Source: an uncultured Marinoscillum sp.
GTDB taxonomy: Bacteria; Bacteroidota; Bacteroidia; Cytophagales; MED-G16
DNA: 64,000 nucleotides
Reading direction: 5' to 3'
NCBI GenBank assembly: GCA_902529805.1
Contig: CABZXU010000002.1
Span: 1-64,000 of the forward strand
A program made the translations under genes and the position numbers. Within the stretch, counting starts at the first letter, position 1; each line of letters starts with the position of its first letter. Below are positions 20,983 to 30,251 of this stretch, one piece after another. The notes below the pieces were generated by a model, which searched no databases, was not told where the DNA came from, and worked only from the letters and a program-made list of their open reading frames with translations.

Positions 20983-21037
20983 ATTTTTTTCTATTTTTTT
21001 CTTAAAAAAAGATTAATTTCGCTTAACAGTATAATAA

Positions 21038-21511
21038 ATGAAATTAATAAACCTTTTACTTATTATTTTTCTATGGAATACAACATATCGTTGTAAAAAA
21101 GATGAACTTACTATAGATTGTGTAGATGCTTGTGAAAAAATGATTGGTACTTGGAAAGGGAATCAATACTCAAATTCTGGTAACTTTAGCGAACAATTTA
21201 CTTTAAAAGTAACTTCATCTGATGGATGTAATTTTAGTGGCGAAACTTCATATTCAAATTCCTCCTCAACTTTTTATATTTCTGGTAAGATTGATGAATA
21301 TGGATGGATTAAATTTTCTGAAACAAAATTTATTGAAAATGGAGGTGAATATGATGATTGTTTAGCTGCTAATACCTCTTGGTGGCGATGTAGAAGCATA
21401 AGATATAGAACTGGAGCAGAATTTGAAGAAGCAAGATTTAAAGAAGAATCTTTTTCTGGAAAATGGAATTTATCGGGTTTTTCAGGGGGATATGATTTAA
21501 AAAAAGAATAA
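21038..21511 (+). CDS. Uncharacterised small exported Cys-containing protein, paralog 2
   Basis: Tandem homolog of 20500..20982. Confidence 0.7.
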   Translation: MKLINLLLIIFLWNTTYRCKKDELTIDCVDACEKMIGTWKGNQYSNSGNFSEQFTLKVTSSDGCNFSGETSYSNSSSTFYISGKIDEYGWIKFSETKFIENGGEYDDCLAANTSWWRCRSIRYRTGAEFEEARFKEESFSGKWNLSGFSGGYDLKKE

Positions 21512-21514
21512 AAA

Positions 21515-22423
21515 ATGGAACCATCACTTTTAATTTTGGCTGGAGGACTAGGTAGTAGATATGGAGGATTAAAACAAGTTGATGGTTTTGGCCCAAACAA
21601 AGAAGCCATCCTTGATTATTCAATTTTTGATGCTATGAAGGCTGGATTTAAAAAATTTATCATATTAACGACTGAGGAACTTATTGAATATTTTGAAAAA
21701 AAATATATTCCAATTTTTAATAGGTTTAAAAATATACGATATGATATTGTACCTCAACCTATGAATTATGGATTAGGAAATAATAAGTTACCTTCAAACA
21801 GAATCAAACCCTGGGGAACAGGCCATGCAGTTATTTGTTGTGAAAGTGTTATTAATGAACCATTTGCAACAGTTAATGCAGATGATTTCTATGGACTTGG
21901 GGGATATGAGGAAATGTATAATACATTAATAAATATTGAAGAATCTGAATTTAATGCTTGTGTTATCTCATATTTAATAAAAAATACTCTTTCTAAAAAT
22001 GGAGAAGTTTCCAGAGGTGTTTGTAATGTTGAAAAAAATCTTCTAAAAGGAATAAAAGAAACTCATGAAATAAAACTAAATACAAAAGAAAATAAAATTT
22101 ATGGATTACAAAATGAAACTAATAAAATACAAATTGACCAAAATCAGCAAGTATCGATGAATTTATTTGGTTTTAGAAAATCATTTGTAAATCATTTAAC
22201 AAAAGAATTTAAAATATTTTTAAATTCAAATATTAATCATTTAACAAAAGAATTTTTACTTCCTGAAATTCTAAATTCGTTAATAATTGATAATAAAAAA
22301 ATTTATGTACAAAAAGTTAATGAAGAATGGTTTGGAATTACTTTTAAAGAAGATAAACCTGATGTTATTAAAAACATAAATAGACTTATAACAGAAAAAA
22401 AATATCCTGTTTCTTTATGGTAA
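21515..22423 (+). CDS. Nucleotidyltransferase (NTP_transferase family, sugar-phosphate nucleotidyltransferase-like)
   Basis: 'LLILAGGLGSRYGGLKQVDGFGPNKEAILDYSIFDA', 'PWGTGHAVICC', 'ATVNADDFYG'. Confidence 0.85.
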   Translation: MEPSLLILAGGLGSRYGGLKQVDGFGPNKEAILDYSIFDAMKAGFKKFIILTTEELIEYFEKKYIPIFNRFKNIRYDIVPQPMNYGLGNNKLPSNRIKPWGTGHAVICCESVINEPFATVNADDFYGLGGYEEMYNTLINIEESEFNACVISYLIKNTLSKNGEVSRGVCNVEKNLLKGIKETHEIKLNTKENKIYGLQNETNKIQIDQNQQVSMNLFGFRKSFVNHLTKEFKIFLNSNINHLTKEFLLPEILNSLIIDNKKIYVQKVNEEWFGITFKEDKPDVIKNINRLITEKKYPVSLW

Positions 22424-22439
22424 ATTAATAATTTTTGAT

Positions 22440-23468
22440 TTGAAAAAAATTCTTGTAACAGGTGGCCTAGGATATATTGGATCACATACATGTGTTGATT
22501 TATTAGAAAAAAATTATGAAATAATTATTGTTGACAATCTATGTAATTCTGAATTAGATACATTAAATTCTATCTATTCAATAACAAAAAAAAAACCTAA
22601 ATTTTTCAACTGTGATATTACAAATTATGAGGAATTATTTCATTTATTTAAAACAAATAATATAGACTGTATAATTCATTTCGCTGCATTAAAATCTGTA
22701 TCCGATTCAGTTCAAAATCCTAAAAAGTATTTTTTTAATAATGTTGAAGGAATAAAAATCTTATTAAGATGTTGTAAAAAGTTTAAAGTAAATAAATTCA
22801 TTTTTTCCTCTTCATGTACAGTATATGGATTTCCAAAAGTTTTACCTGTAAATGAATCTATGCCTTTTGGAGAAGCAAGTTCTCCGTATGGAGAAACTAA
22901 AATAAGGTCAGAAGAAATTTTATTAAAATTTTGCAAAGAAAATAAATCATTTAAAAATATTTCACTTAGATATTTCAACCCAATAGGGGCACATAATAGT
23001 AATTTAATTGGAGAAAGCCATAAAGGAACTCCAAGTAATTTAGTTCCAATTATTACAAAAAGTTGTTTTAATAAAAATATTAAATTGAAAGTCTTTGGTA
23101 ATGATTATAATACAAAAGATGGAACTGCAATAAGAGATTATATTCATATTGAAGATCTATCAAAAGCTCACATAAAAGCATATGAATATATTAAAGATTC
23201 AATAAATAATTATGAGTTTTTTAATGTTGGAACTGGAATAGGATACTCAGTAATCGAAGTTATTAATACATTTGAAGAAATTTCTGGGAAAAAATTAAAC
23301 TATATTTTTGCAAAAAGAAGGAAAGGAGATATTGAAAAAATATATGCAGATATAAAAAAAGTAAATAAAAAAATGAAATGGAAAGCTAAATTTGATTTAA
23401 AAAAGATGTTAGAATCTGCTTGGTCATGGGAACTCAAAAGAAATAGCAATAAAAAAACTTTGAAATAA
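22440..23468 (+). CDS. galE: UDP-glucose 4-epimerase (TTG start)
   Basis: 'KILVTGGLGYIGSHTCVDLLEKNYEIIIVDNLCNS', 'SSSCTVYG', 'SPYGETK', 'GDGTAIRDYIHIEDL'-like 'KDGTAIRDYIHIEDL'. Confidence 0.92.
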   Translation: MKKILVTGGLGYIGSHTCVDLLEKNYEIIIVDNLCNSELDTLNSIYSITKKKPKFFNCDITNYEELFHLFKTNNIDCIIHFAALKSVSDSVQNPKKYFFNNVEGIKILLRCCKKFKVNKFIFSSSCTVYGFPKVLPVNESMPFGEASSPYGETKIRSEEILLKFCKENKSFKNISLRYFNPIGAHNSNLIGESHKGTPSNLVPIITKSCFNKNIKLKVFGNDYNTKDGTAIRDYIHIEDLSKAHIKAYEYIKDSINNYEFFNVGTGIGYSVIEVINTFEEISGKKLNYIFAKRRKGDIEKIYADIKKVNKKMKWKAKFDLKKMLESAWSWELKRNSNKKTLK

Positions 23469-23512
23469 CTAAATTAATCCCAATATTTAATTTTAATTTA
23501 AAATCAAAAAAA

Positions 23513-24115
23513 ATGAAAAAACTATCAATATTATTTATTATAATTTTCTTTTATTCAAGCGTTTATTCTCAAATGCAAACCAACTTTTTAGAACCAGTTG
23601 CAAGTCCACAAGCATCGGCATCTCAAAATGTAGGAATGACAAAAATAGAAATTTACTATTCATCACCTGGAGTTAAAGGAAGAACAATTTTTGGTGATTT
23701 AGTTCCATATGACAAATTATGGAGAGCGGGAGCAAATGGTCCTACATCAATCGTATTTAGTACCTCAGTAAAAATTGAAGGAGAAGTTTTAAGAGCAGGT
23801 AAATATTCTATTGCAATGACTCCAAGTGAAAAAGGAAATTGGAAAATTGATTTTAATAAGGAAGTTAAATACCCTTATGCATATATGAAAGACGGGAAAA
23901 TGGATATGGAAAGTTATAATAATGATTTAGCATTAAGTATTGATGTTAAGCCTACTTTGTGGGATAATAATATTGAAAGATTATTTTATAGAATTGATGC
24001 AAATGATAATAAAGTTGCTAATGTTATAATGCTATGGTCTAATGTTATTGTTGGCTTTCAAGTTGATACAATGACTGAAGAACATTTAGAAAGATTTAAT
24101 AAAAGATTAAAATAG
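23513..24115 (+). CDS. DUF2911 family exported protein
   Basis: 'PVASPQASASQNVGMTKIEIYYSSPGVKGRTIFGDLVPYDKLWRAGANGPTSI'. Confidence 0.88.
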   Translation: MKKLSILFIIIFFYSSVYSQMQTNFLEPVASPQASASQNVGMTKIEIYYSSPGVKGRTIFGDLVPYDKLWRAGANGPTSIVFSTSVKIEGEVLRAGKYSIAMTPSEKGNWKIDFNKEVKYPYAYMKDGKMDMESYNNDLALSIDVKPTLWDNNIERLFYRIDANDNKVANVIMLWSNVIVGFQVDTMTEEHLERFNKRLK

Positions 24116-24124
24116 ATATTTTAT

Positions 24125-24922
24125 TTAATTAAAAATTTGGTTGAAAAAAGCTTGCATTTTTTTCCATGATTCTATGTCTGCCTCTTTGTTGTATGCTAAT
24201 CCTATTTGAAACTTTTCTCCATTAATTGTTGCTTCTGGATTAGTAAATCCGTGTGTGCTATTAGGGTAATTAATAAATTCATAATTAGCTTTTATAGAAT
24301 CCATTTCTTGCTTAAATCTTAAAATTGCATCCCCTCCCACCATTCTATCATCTGCACCGTTACAAACCAAAATTTTTGTTGATGTTGGTCCAGTATAATC
24401 AACTGCCTTACTCAATGAACCATGAAAACTTACAACCCCTTTAATATCAATATTTAATCTAGCCATATTTAAAACTACAGCACCACCAAAACAATACCCT
24501 ATAGCTCCAATTTTGTTTTTATCAACAAAATTTAATTCTTTAACGACTTCCATCGCTTTAATAAACCTTTCCTTACTCAAATCAAAATTTTTCATAACCG
24601 AAGAACTAAATGTCCCAGCATCTTTAGGATGATCTGCAACTCTCCCCTCACCATACATATCAATTGCAAATGTAACGTATCCAAGTTCAGCAAGCATTTC
24701 AGCTCTTTTTCTAGGATAATCATTTTGACCCCACCACTCATGGACAACAAGAATAGCTGGTCTTTTCTCTTTGATTAACTCATCATAAACTAGATAACCA
24801 TTCATTTGTAATGAATCCAGTTGATATTTAATCTCTTTTTTAACTATTGATTTATTATCTTGTTGGCTACAAGAAAATAATAATAAAAGGAATGCGTAAA
24901 TTGATCTCATATTAATTCCCAT
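24125..24922 (-). CDS. Dienelactone hydrolase family protein, lipoprotein
   Basis: 'LVVHEWWGQNDYPRKRAEMLAELGYVTFAIDMYG', nucleophile motif 'GYCFGG', 'STHGFTNP'. Confidence 0.9.
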   Translation of the reverse strand: MGINMRSIYAFLLLLFSCSQQDNKSIVKKEIKYQLDSLQMNGYLVYDELIKEKRPAILVVHEWWGQNDYPRKRAEMLAELGYVTFAIDMYGEGRVADHPKDAGTFSSSVMKNFDLSKERFIKAMEVVKELNFVDKNKIGAIGYCFGGAVVLNMARLNIDIKGVVSFHGSLSKAVDYTGPTSTKILVCNGADDRMVGGDAILRFKQEMDSIKANYEFINYPNSTHGFTNPEATINGEKFQIGLAYNKEADIESWKKMQAFFNQIFN

Positions 24923-24950
24923 TTGAACAAAAGTATTGATTATTTATAAA

Positions 24951-25628
24951 ATGAACAATTCAAAAAAAATTTTAAAATTTTTAAAAAATATAAAACCTCC
25001 AAAAGTTCACGATAATATTTTTGTTATGAATCCTTACGAAAATGAAACTGTTTGGAAGCTTGTTAAAAAATTCTATTCATCCTACTATAGCGACAATAAT
25101 AAAAGAATAATAATTTTTGGCATTAACCCAGGAAGACTTGGAGGTGGGTTAACTGGAATACCATTTACTGATGGTTATAATTTAGAAAAATACTGCTTAA
25201 TAAATAATTCATTTAATAAAAAAAAAGAAATTAGTTCAAAGTTTATTTATGAAATGATTTTAACTAATGGAGGTACAAAAAAATTTTACAACAAATTTTT
25301 TATTAGTAGTGTTTGTCCTTTTGGGTTTACAAAAGATGATAAAAATTTTAACTATTACGATAGTAAAATAATTTTAAAAAATTGGGGAAAAAAAATAATA
25401 GAATGGATTGAATATCAATGTGAAAATTTTGGAAAAAGAGAATTTTGTGTAATAATAGGAAAAGGAAAAAACCAAAAATTTTTTGAAAAGATCAACAAAG
25501 AATATAAATTCTTTAATAAAATTGTTTCTCTGCCTCATCCCAGATGGATTTTGCAGTATAGATTAAAACAAAAAACAAAATATATAAAAGAATATATAAA
25601 TAAATTAAATTTTAAAACTAATGACTAA
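24951..25628 (+). CDS. SMUG2-type uracil-DNA glycosylase family (DUF4918)
   Basis: 'IIFGINPGRLGGGLTGIPFTD' and 'LPHPRWILQYRLKQK'; ATG at 24951 preferred over TTG 24936. Confidence 0.75.
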   Translation: MNNSKKILKFLKNIKPPKVHDNIFVMNPYENETVWKLVKKFYSSYYSDNNKRIIIFGINPGRLGGGLTGIPFTDGYNLEKYCLINNSFNKKKEISSKFIYEMILTNGGTKKFYNKFFISSVCPFGFTKDDKNFNYYDSKIILKNWGKKIIEWIEYQCENFGKREFCVIIGKGKNQKFFEKINKEYKFFNKIVSLPHPRWILQYRLKQKTKYIKEYINKLNFKTND

Positions 25629-26640
25629 TAGAAGAACATTTTTAAAAAAATTATCAGCAATTGGAGCTACTGCTCCTTTAGTTACAAACCTAAAAGGAAA
25701 ATCATCTAAGAAAGAAGGTCCTATTATACTTTGCAGTAGAGGTGAAGATTGGGGAGAAAAAGTTTTAAAGCCAGGATGGGAAATATTATCAAATAATGGA
25801 AAGTTATTAGATGCTGTTGAAAAAGCTGCTAATGTAACCGAGATAGATCCTGAAGACACATCGGTTGGATTTGGAGGTCTTCCAAATGAACATGGTATAG
25901 TACAATTGGATGCTTCAATAATGTACGGACCAACTCATAATTGTGGATCTGTTGCTTGTTTAGAAGGAATAAAAACTCCTTCGTCAGTTGCTAGACTTGT
26001 AATGGAAAGAACTGATCATATTCATATTGTAGGAAAAGGAGCACAAAATTTTGCTATTGCTCATGGTTTTGAAGTAGAAAATTTATTAACAGATAAAGCA
26101 AGAAAAATTTGGCTTAGATGGAAAGAAAATGTTTCTGATAAAGATGATTGGTTTCCTCCAATAGATGGTAATTATGATATTGAAAGATCTACTGGAACAA
26201 TAAATGTTTTAGCAATGGATTCAAATAATGATGTAGCAGGAATAACGACTACAAGCGGTCTTGCTTATAAAATACCTGGAAGGATTGGTGATTCACCAAT
26301 AATTGGAGCTGGATTATATGTTGATAACGAAGTAGGTGCAGCCGGTGCTACTGGAAGAGGAGAAGAAATTTTAAGAACTTGTGGTTCATTCTTTGTAGTT
26401 GAACAAATGAGAAATGGAAAGACTCCTCAAGAAGCATGTGAAGCATTATGTAAAAAAATTGTTGATATAAATGGAGGAATAAAAAATATTGATTTTAATG
26501 ATAAAATTGTTGCTTTAGGAAAAGATGGCTCTGTTGGATGTGCATCAATCAAAGAAAAGAAAGGGAATGAACCAAAACTTGCATATTGGTCAAAAGATGG
26601 ATTTAAGGTTTATAAAGGATCCTATTTGATTGAAGAATAA
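25621..26640 (+). CDS. N(4)-(beta-N-acetylglucosaminyl)-L-asparaginase / isoaspartyl peptidase family (Ntn hydrolase) with Tat-like signal
   Basis: 'MTNRRTFLKKLSAIGA' twin-Arg; 'HNCGSVACLEGIKTPSSVARLVMERTDHIHIVGKGAQNFA', nucleophile region 'STGTINVLAMDSNNDVAGITTTSGLAYKIPGRIGDSPIIGAG'. Confidence 0.9.
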   Translation: MTNRRTFLKKLSAIGATAPLVTNLKGKSSKKEGPIILCSRGEDWGEKVLKPGWEILSNNGKLLDAVEKAANVTEIDPEDTSVGFGGLPNEHGIVQLDASIMYGPTHNCGSVACLEGIKTPSSVARLVMERTDHIHIVGKGAQNFAIAHGFEVENLLTDKARKIWLRWKENVSDKDDWFPPIDGNYDIERSTGTINVLAMDSNNDVAGITTTSGLAYKIPGRIGDSPIIGAGLYVDNEVGAAGATGRGEEILRTCGSFFVVEQMRNGKTPQEACEALCKKIVDINGGIKNIDFNDKIVALGKDGSVGCASIKEKKGNEPKLAYWSKDGFKVYKGSYLIEE

Positions 26641-27474
26641 TTAATAAATTATATATGTGAATTTTATAAAAAATTCATTTTCAGTATCTCCTTTTCTAAT
26701 TTTATAACTAAAATCTAACCTAGACCTAGATAAAATTACAAATTGTAGCCCAGGAGCTAAAGTAGATGAAAATCTATTATATCTTACCGGAAAAGTTTTG
26801 TTCATTATGGTGTTAGTCAAATATTCTAAGTATAAATTAAAATTTGTTTGTTTATAAGATTTATATTTTCTTGGAAGAAGCAAATATCCTGCTGATAAAG
26901 AATTTTTAAAGGTACTTAGACTAATTAAATTATTAGAGTCGTTATTAATATCATTTGCTCTAGTATAAGCAGAAGTTATTGAGATAGCTAGTTTTTTTAT
27001 AAGTTGAGTACCTATTAAACCAAGCTCAAAACCCTTATTTTGTAAATCTAAATCAATATTACCTTTCATGAAATTATCTTTATGAAAAGAATATTTTAAA
27101 AATGAAGATAATCTTGTGTGATTTTTTTGTTTATCAGTGGTATAAATTCTTTGTTTAGAATAAAATTTAAATCCATTGAATACAAAATTAGGGACTAAAT
27201 CTTGTTCATAAGGTCTATTAGCAAATTGAAAGCTCGTGCTTATCATTATTTTTTTTGATAAACCATATGCTAAAGACGGAGTCATTAGAAAAGCATTAGC
27301 AACATCTCCTAAGGCATTTGATTCATCAATAATAATATTAGAATAAGAAAGCCTAACAACTTTTGTTCCTTTAGGTATTAAACTAGCAGGTTCTGAATTA
27401 ATATATAATTCCTGAGAATAAGAATCATTAAATATTATAACTAGAATTAGAAAAAAAAGAAAAATTTTTTTCAT
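26641..27474 (-). CDS. Uncharacterised exported, likely outer-membrane beta-barrel protein
   Basis: Signal peptide, alternating beta-strand pattern, C-terminal aromatic 'FFIKFTYIIY'; adjacent to the HMA-domain protein. Confidence 0.5.
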   Translation of the reverse strand: MKKIFLFFLILVIIFNDSYSQELYINSEPASLIPKGTKVVRLSYSNIIIDESNALGDVANAFLMTPSLAYGLSKKIMISTSFQFANRPYEQDLVPNFVFNGFKFYSKQRIYTTDKQKNHTRLSSFLKYSFHKDNFMKGNIDLDLQNKGFELGLIGTQLIKKLAISITSAYTRANDINNDSNNLISLSTFKNSLSAGYLLLPRKYKSYKQTNFNLYLEYLTNTIMNKTFPVRYNRFSSTLAPGLQFVILSRSRLDFSYKIRKGDTENEFFIKFTYIIY

Positions 27475-27486
27475 CTAAAAATATAA

Positions 27487-28029
27487 TTAGATATCAGACT
27501 TCAAATGAAAAAGTTTATCTGATTTTAGATTTTCATGATTAGTACAACATGATTTAGAATGCTTTCCAGTCAAATAACATGTATGATTTGTCTTATTTGA
27601 TAACTCATCAAATTCTTTATTGGTAATAAAATTTTTATCAACCAATTTAAAAACTTTTGACTCTTTATTTCCTTCAGAAAAAAAATGGAATAAGTTATTA
27701 TCAATTAAGTTATGTGCATCATTGGATATTAACATATTATTTTCAAAAATAATCTCTGTTTCACCAAGAAAGAAACCTGCATCTTCAATTTTTTCTTGAA
27801 TTAAATCAAAATCTACAAAAATACCCTCTTTAAATTCTAAAATAAATGAAGTAGTTTCTAAATCAGGAATAATATCTTTTATAAAATCTAATTTTTCTAA
27901 ACTTTTATGAGTAGAATAAGAACACATAGCGCATGTAAGACCATTGACTTTAATCTTTGAATGAAATTGCTGTGAAAAAGCTGGAAAGACAAAGCAAAAA
28001 AGATAAAAAATGAAGAAATGTTTTTTCAT
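27487..28029 (-). CDS. Exported heavy-metal-associated (HMA) domain protein with Cys/His-rich C-terminus
   Basis: 'KIKVNGLTCAMCSYSTHKSLEKLDFIKDI' (CxxC); C-terminal 'HTCYLTGKHSKSCCTNH'. Confidence 0.8.
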   Translation of the reverse strand: MKKHFFIFYLFCFVFPAFSQQFHSKIKVNGLTCAMCSYSTHKSLEKLDFIKDIIPDLETTSFILEFKEGIFVDFDLIQEKIEDAGFFLGETEIIFENNMLISNDAHNLIDNNLFHFFSEGNKESKVFKLVDKNFITNKEFDELSNKTNHTCYLTGKHSKSCCTNHENLKSDKLFHLKSDI

Positions 28030-28129
28030 TATCAGTTATAATTATAGTAATCAATGACAAAAATAATTAAATTCATCATTATAATAATCCATTTTAATAA
28101 AAAGATAACTTTTAATATATAATTAGGTT

Positions 28130-28609
28130 ATGAAAAAGACATTTTATATTATATTTTATTTATTATTATTCTTTTCCTGTAATAAAAAAAGTAAAAAAAA
28201 CTTAGAAATAGATTCAAACTATTTAACTGATCTAAATGATAAAAAAATTAATCTTCATTCATATCATGGAAATGTTTTATTTATGAACCTTTGGGCTACA
28301 TGGTGCAAACCATGTATTGTAGAATTTGAAGATATTATGAATTCAAAAAAAATCTTTGAAAAAGATAGTATAAAATTTATTGCAATTTCAAACGAAAATA
28401 TAAATACGATAAAATCATTTGTTCAAAAAAATAAATATGATATTGAATTTCTAAAACTTGAAGGAGATTACTCTTACTTTGATGCTTATGGATTGCCTAC
28501 TACTATCATTTTTGATAAATCAGGTAAAGAAATATTTAGAACTAGCGGCATGAAAAAAAACCAATTTACTTCTAAAAGTTTTATCCAAAAAATAAAAAAA
28601 TTATTATGA
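28130..28609 (+). CDS. TlpA-like thioredoxin-fold lipoprotein
   Basis: 'LFMNLWATWCKPCIVEFEDI' (WCxxC), lipobox 'FFSCNKK'. Confidence 0.88.
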   Translation: MKKTFYIIFYLLLFFSCNKKSKKNLEIDSNYLTDLNDKKINLHSYHGNVLFMNLWATWCKPCIVEFEDIMNSKKIFEKDSIKFIAISNENINTIKSFVQKNKYDIEFLKLEGDYSYFDAYGLPTTIIFDKSGKEIFRTSGMKKNQFTSKSFIQKIKKLL

Positions 28610-29250
28610 AAGAATCAAATTACAATTACAAAATCCATTGGGATAATGCTTACAAAAACATTTCATCAAAGAATCTTGGCTGGTTTGAATCTGATCCGAA
28701 GTTATCTATAGAATTAATTGAAAAATGTGGGTTAAACAAAAACTCTGTTATATTCAATGCTGGAGCAGGCACTTCAAAATTAATCAACTTTCTAATCAAA
28801 AAAGGATATGAAAATATTATAATCAATGATATATCTTCTATTGCATTAAGAAAACTTCAAAAAGAACTTCAAAACAAACCTTCAATAAGATTTATACAAG
28901 ATGATTTAACAAATCCAAAAAAGTTATCAAAGATAAATAAAGTTGACTTATGGCATGATAGAGCTGTTTTGCATTTTTTTCTAGAAAAATATCAACAAAA
29001 AAATTACTTTAATTTATTAAAAAAAGTTGTTAAAAAAAATGGTCATGTTATTCTATGTGAATTTAACTTAAGTGGTGCAAAAAAATGTTGCGGGTTAGAT
29101 ATATATAACTATGACAAGAAAATGCTTAAGGAAAAACTAGGCGAAGATTTTTTATTATTAAAAGCTACTAATTATACTTATGAACACCCTTTTAATGGAA
29201 ATAAAAGAGAATACATTTATACCCTGTTTAAAAGAATAAATTATAATTAA
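28606..29250 (+). CDS. Class I SAM-dependent methyltransferase
   Basis: 'HWDNAYKN...GWFESDPKLSIELI', 'VIFNAGAGTSKLINFLI', 'DLWHDRAVLHFF'; ATGA overlap with upstream gene. Confidence 0.85.
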   Translation: MKESNYNYKIHWDNAYKNISSKNLGWFESDPKLSIELIEKCGLNKNSVIFNAGAGTSKLINFLIKKGYENIIINDISSIALRKLQKELQNKPSIRFIQDDLTNPKKLSKINKVDLWHDRAVLHFFLEKYQQKNYFNLLKKVVKKNGHVILCEFNLSGAKKCCGLDIYNYDKKMLKEKLGEDFLLLKATNYTYEHPFNGNKREYIYTLFKRINYN

Positions 29251-30251
29251 TTACAAGCACACCTAAACCCAGTGTGAGACATTCCAGAATCTGGACTAGA
29301 CTTCATTCTAGCAGTTACTCTATAACCAGAACAATAACTTGAATTACATAAAAATGAACCACCTCTAAGAACCCGTTTTTTAGAGTAAGGTTCTTGAGGA
29401 TCAAAGGATTGATTGGGTCCTTTAGGATTAATTGATAATGACTTATTTATTTTATAGTAATTATAATCATACCAATCATTACACCACTCCCAAACATTTC
29501 CTGCCATATCAAAAAGACCATATCCATTAGGAGTATAAGTTTTAACTGGTGCAGTATAATAATATCCATCTTTTTCTGTATTGGAAAAAGGAAAATCTCC
29601 CTCCCAAGAATTTAGAAAACTTGATGATATTGATCCATTTCCCCAAGTAAAATTAACATTATCTTCCCCACCCTTTGCTGCATATTCCCACTCAGCTTCC
29701 GTAGGCAACCTTTTATCTCTCCACTTACAATACTCAACAGCATCAAAATATGATATATGTACTACTGGATGATTCATAATTTCCTCAATAGAAGATCCTT
29801 CACCAAAAGGATGTTTCCAGTTTGCACCTTTTCTCCATTCCCACCATGTTGAAACATCTGAAAGTGGTACTTTATAAGGTGATGGTTTAAAAACCAAAGA
29901 AGAAGCAACAAATAAACTATCATCTGGTTTTTGAGTTCCAGGTGGTAATTGATCTTTTATTTCTTCCCAAGTAGGTACTATTTCTGCGGTTGTAACATAA
30001 TTAGTTTCATTAACAAAATCCATAAATTCAGAGTTTGTAATTTCAGTTTGATCTATCCAAAATCCATTTAATTTAACTTTATGTGATGGAAACTCATCAT
30101 TCCTAGCTTCAGAGTGATTCATACCTCCCATCATAAATTCACCCGGTTTTATCCATGACATTCCAGTATAATCCTTTTGCTTAGTACAGCTGAATAAAGG
30201 GAAGAATATGATAAAAAAAATATGTAAAAAAAAATTTTTTTTATTTATCAT
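29247..30251 (-). CDS. Formylglycine-generating enzyme (sulfatase-modifying factor) lipoprotein
   Basis: 'MVGF..'-type FGE-sulfatase domain: 'WIKPGEFMMGG', 'HPVVHISYFDAVEYCKWRDKRLPTEAEWEYAAKGG', 'DMAGNVWEWCNDWY', 'RVLRGGSFLCNSSYCSGYRVTARMKSSPDSGMSHTGFRCA' with both catalytic-type Cys. Confidence 0.92.
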   Translation of the reverse strand: MINKKNFFLHIFFIIFFPLFSCTKQKDYTGMSWIKPGEFMMGGMNHSEARNDEFPSHKVKLNGFWIDQTEITNSEFMDFVNETNYVTTAEIVPTWEEIKDQLPPGTQKPDDSLFVASSLVFKPSPYKVPLSDVSTWWEWRKGANWKHPFGEGSSIEEIMNHPVVHISYFDAVEYCKWRDKRLPTEAEWEYAAKGGEDNVNFTWGNGSISSSFLNSWEGDFPFSNTEKDGYYYTAPVKTYTPNGYGLFDMAGNVWEWCNDWYDYNYYKINKSLSINPKGPNQSFDPQEPYSKKRVLRGGSFLCNSSYCSGYRVTARMKSSPDSGMSHTGFRCACN

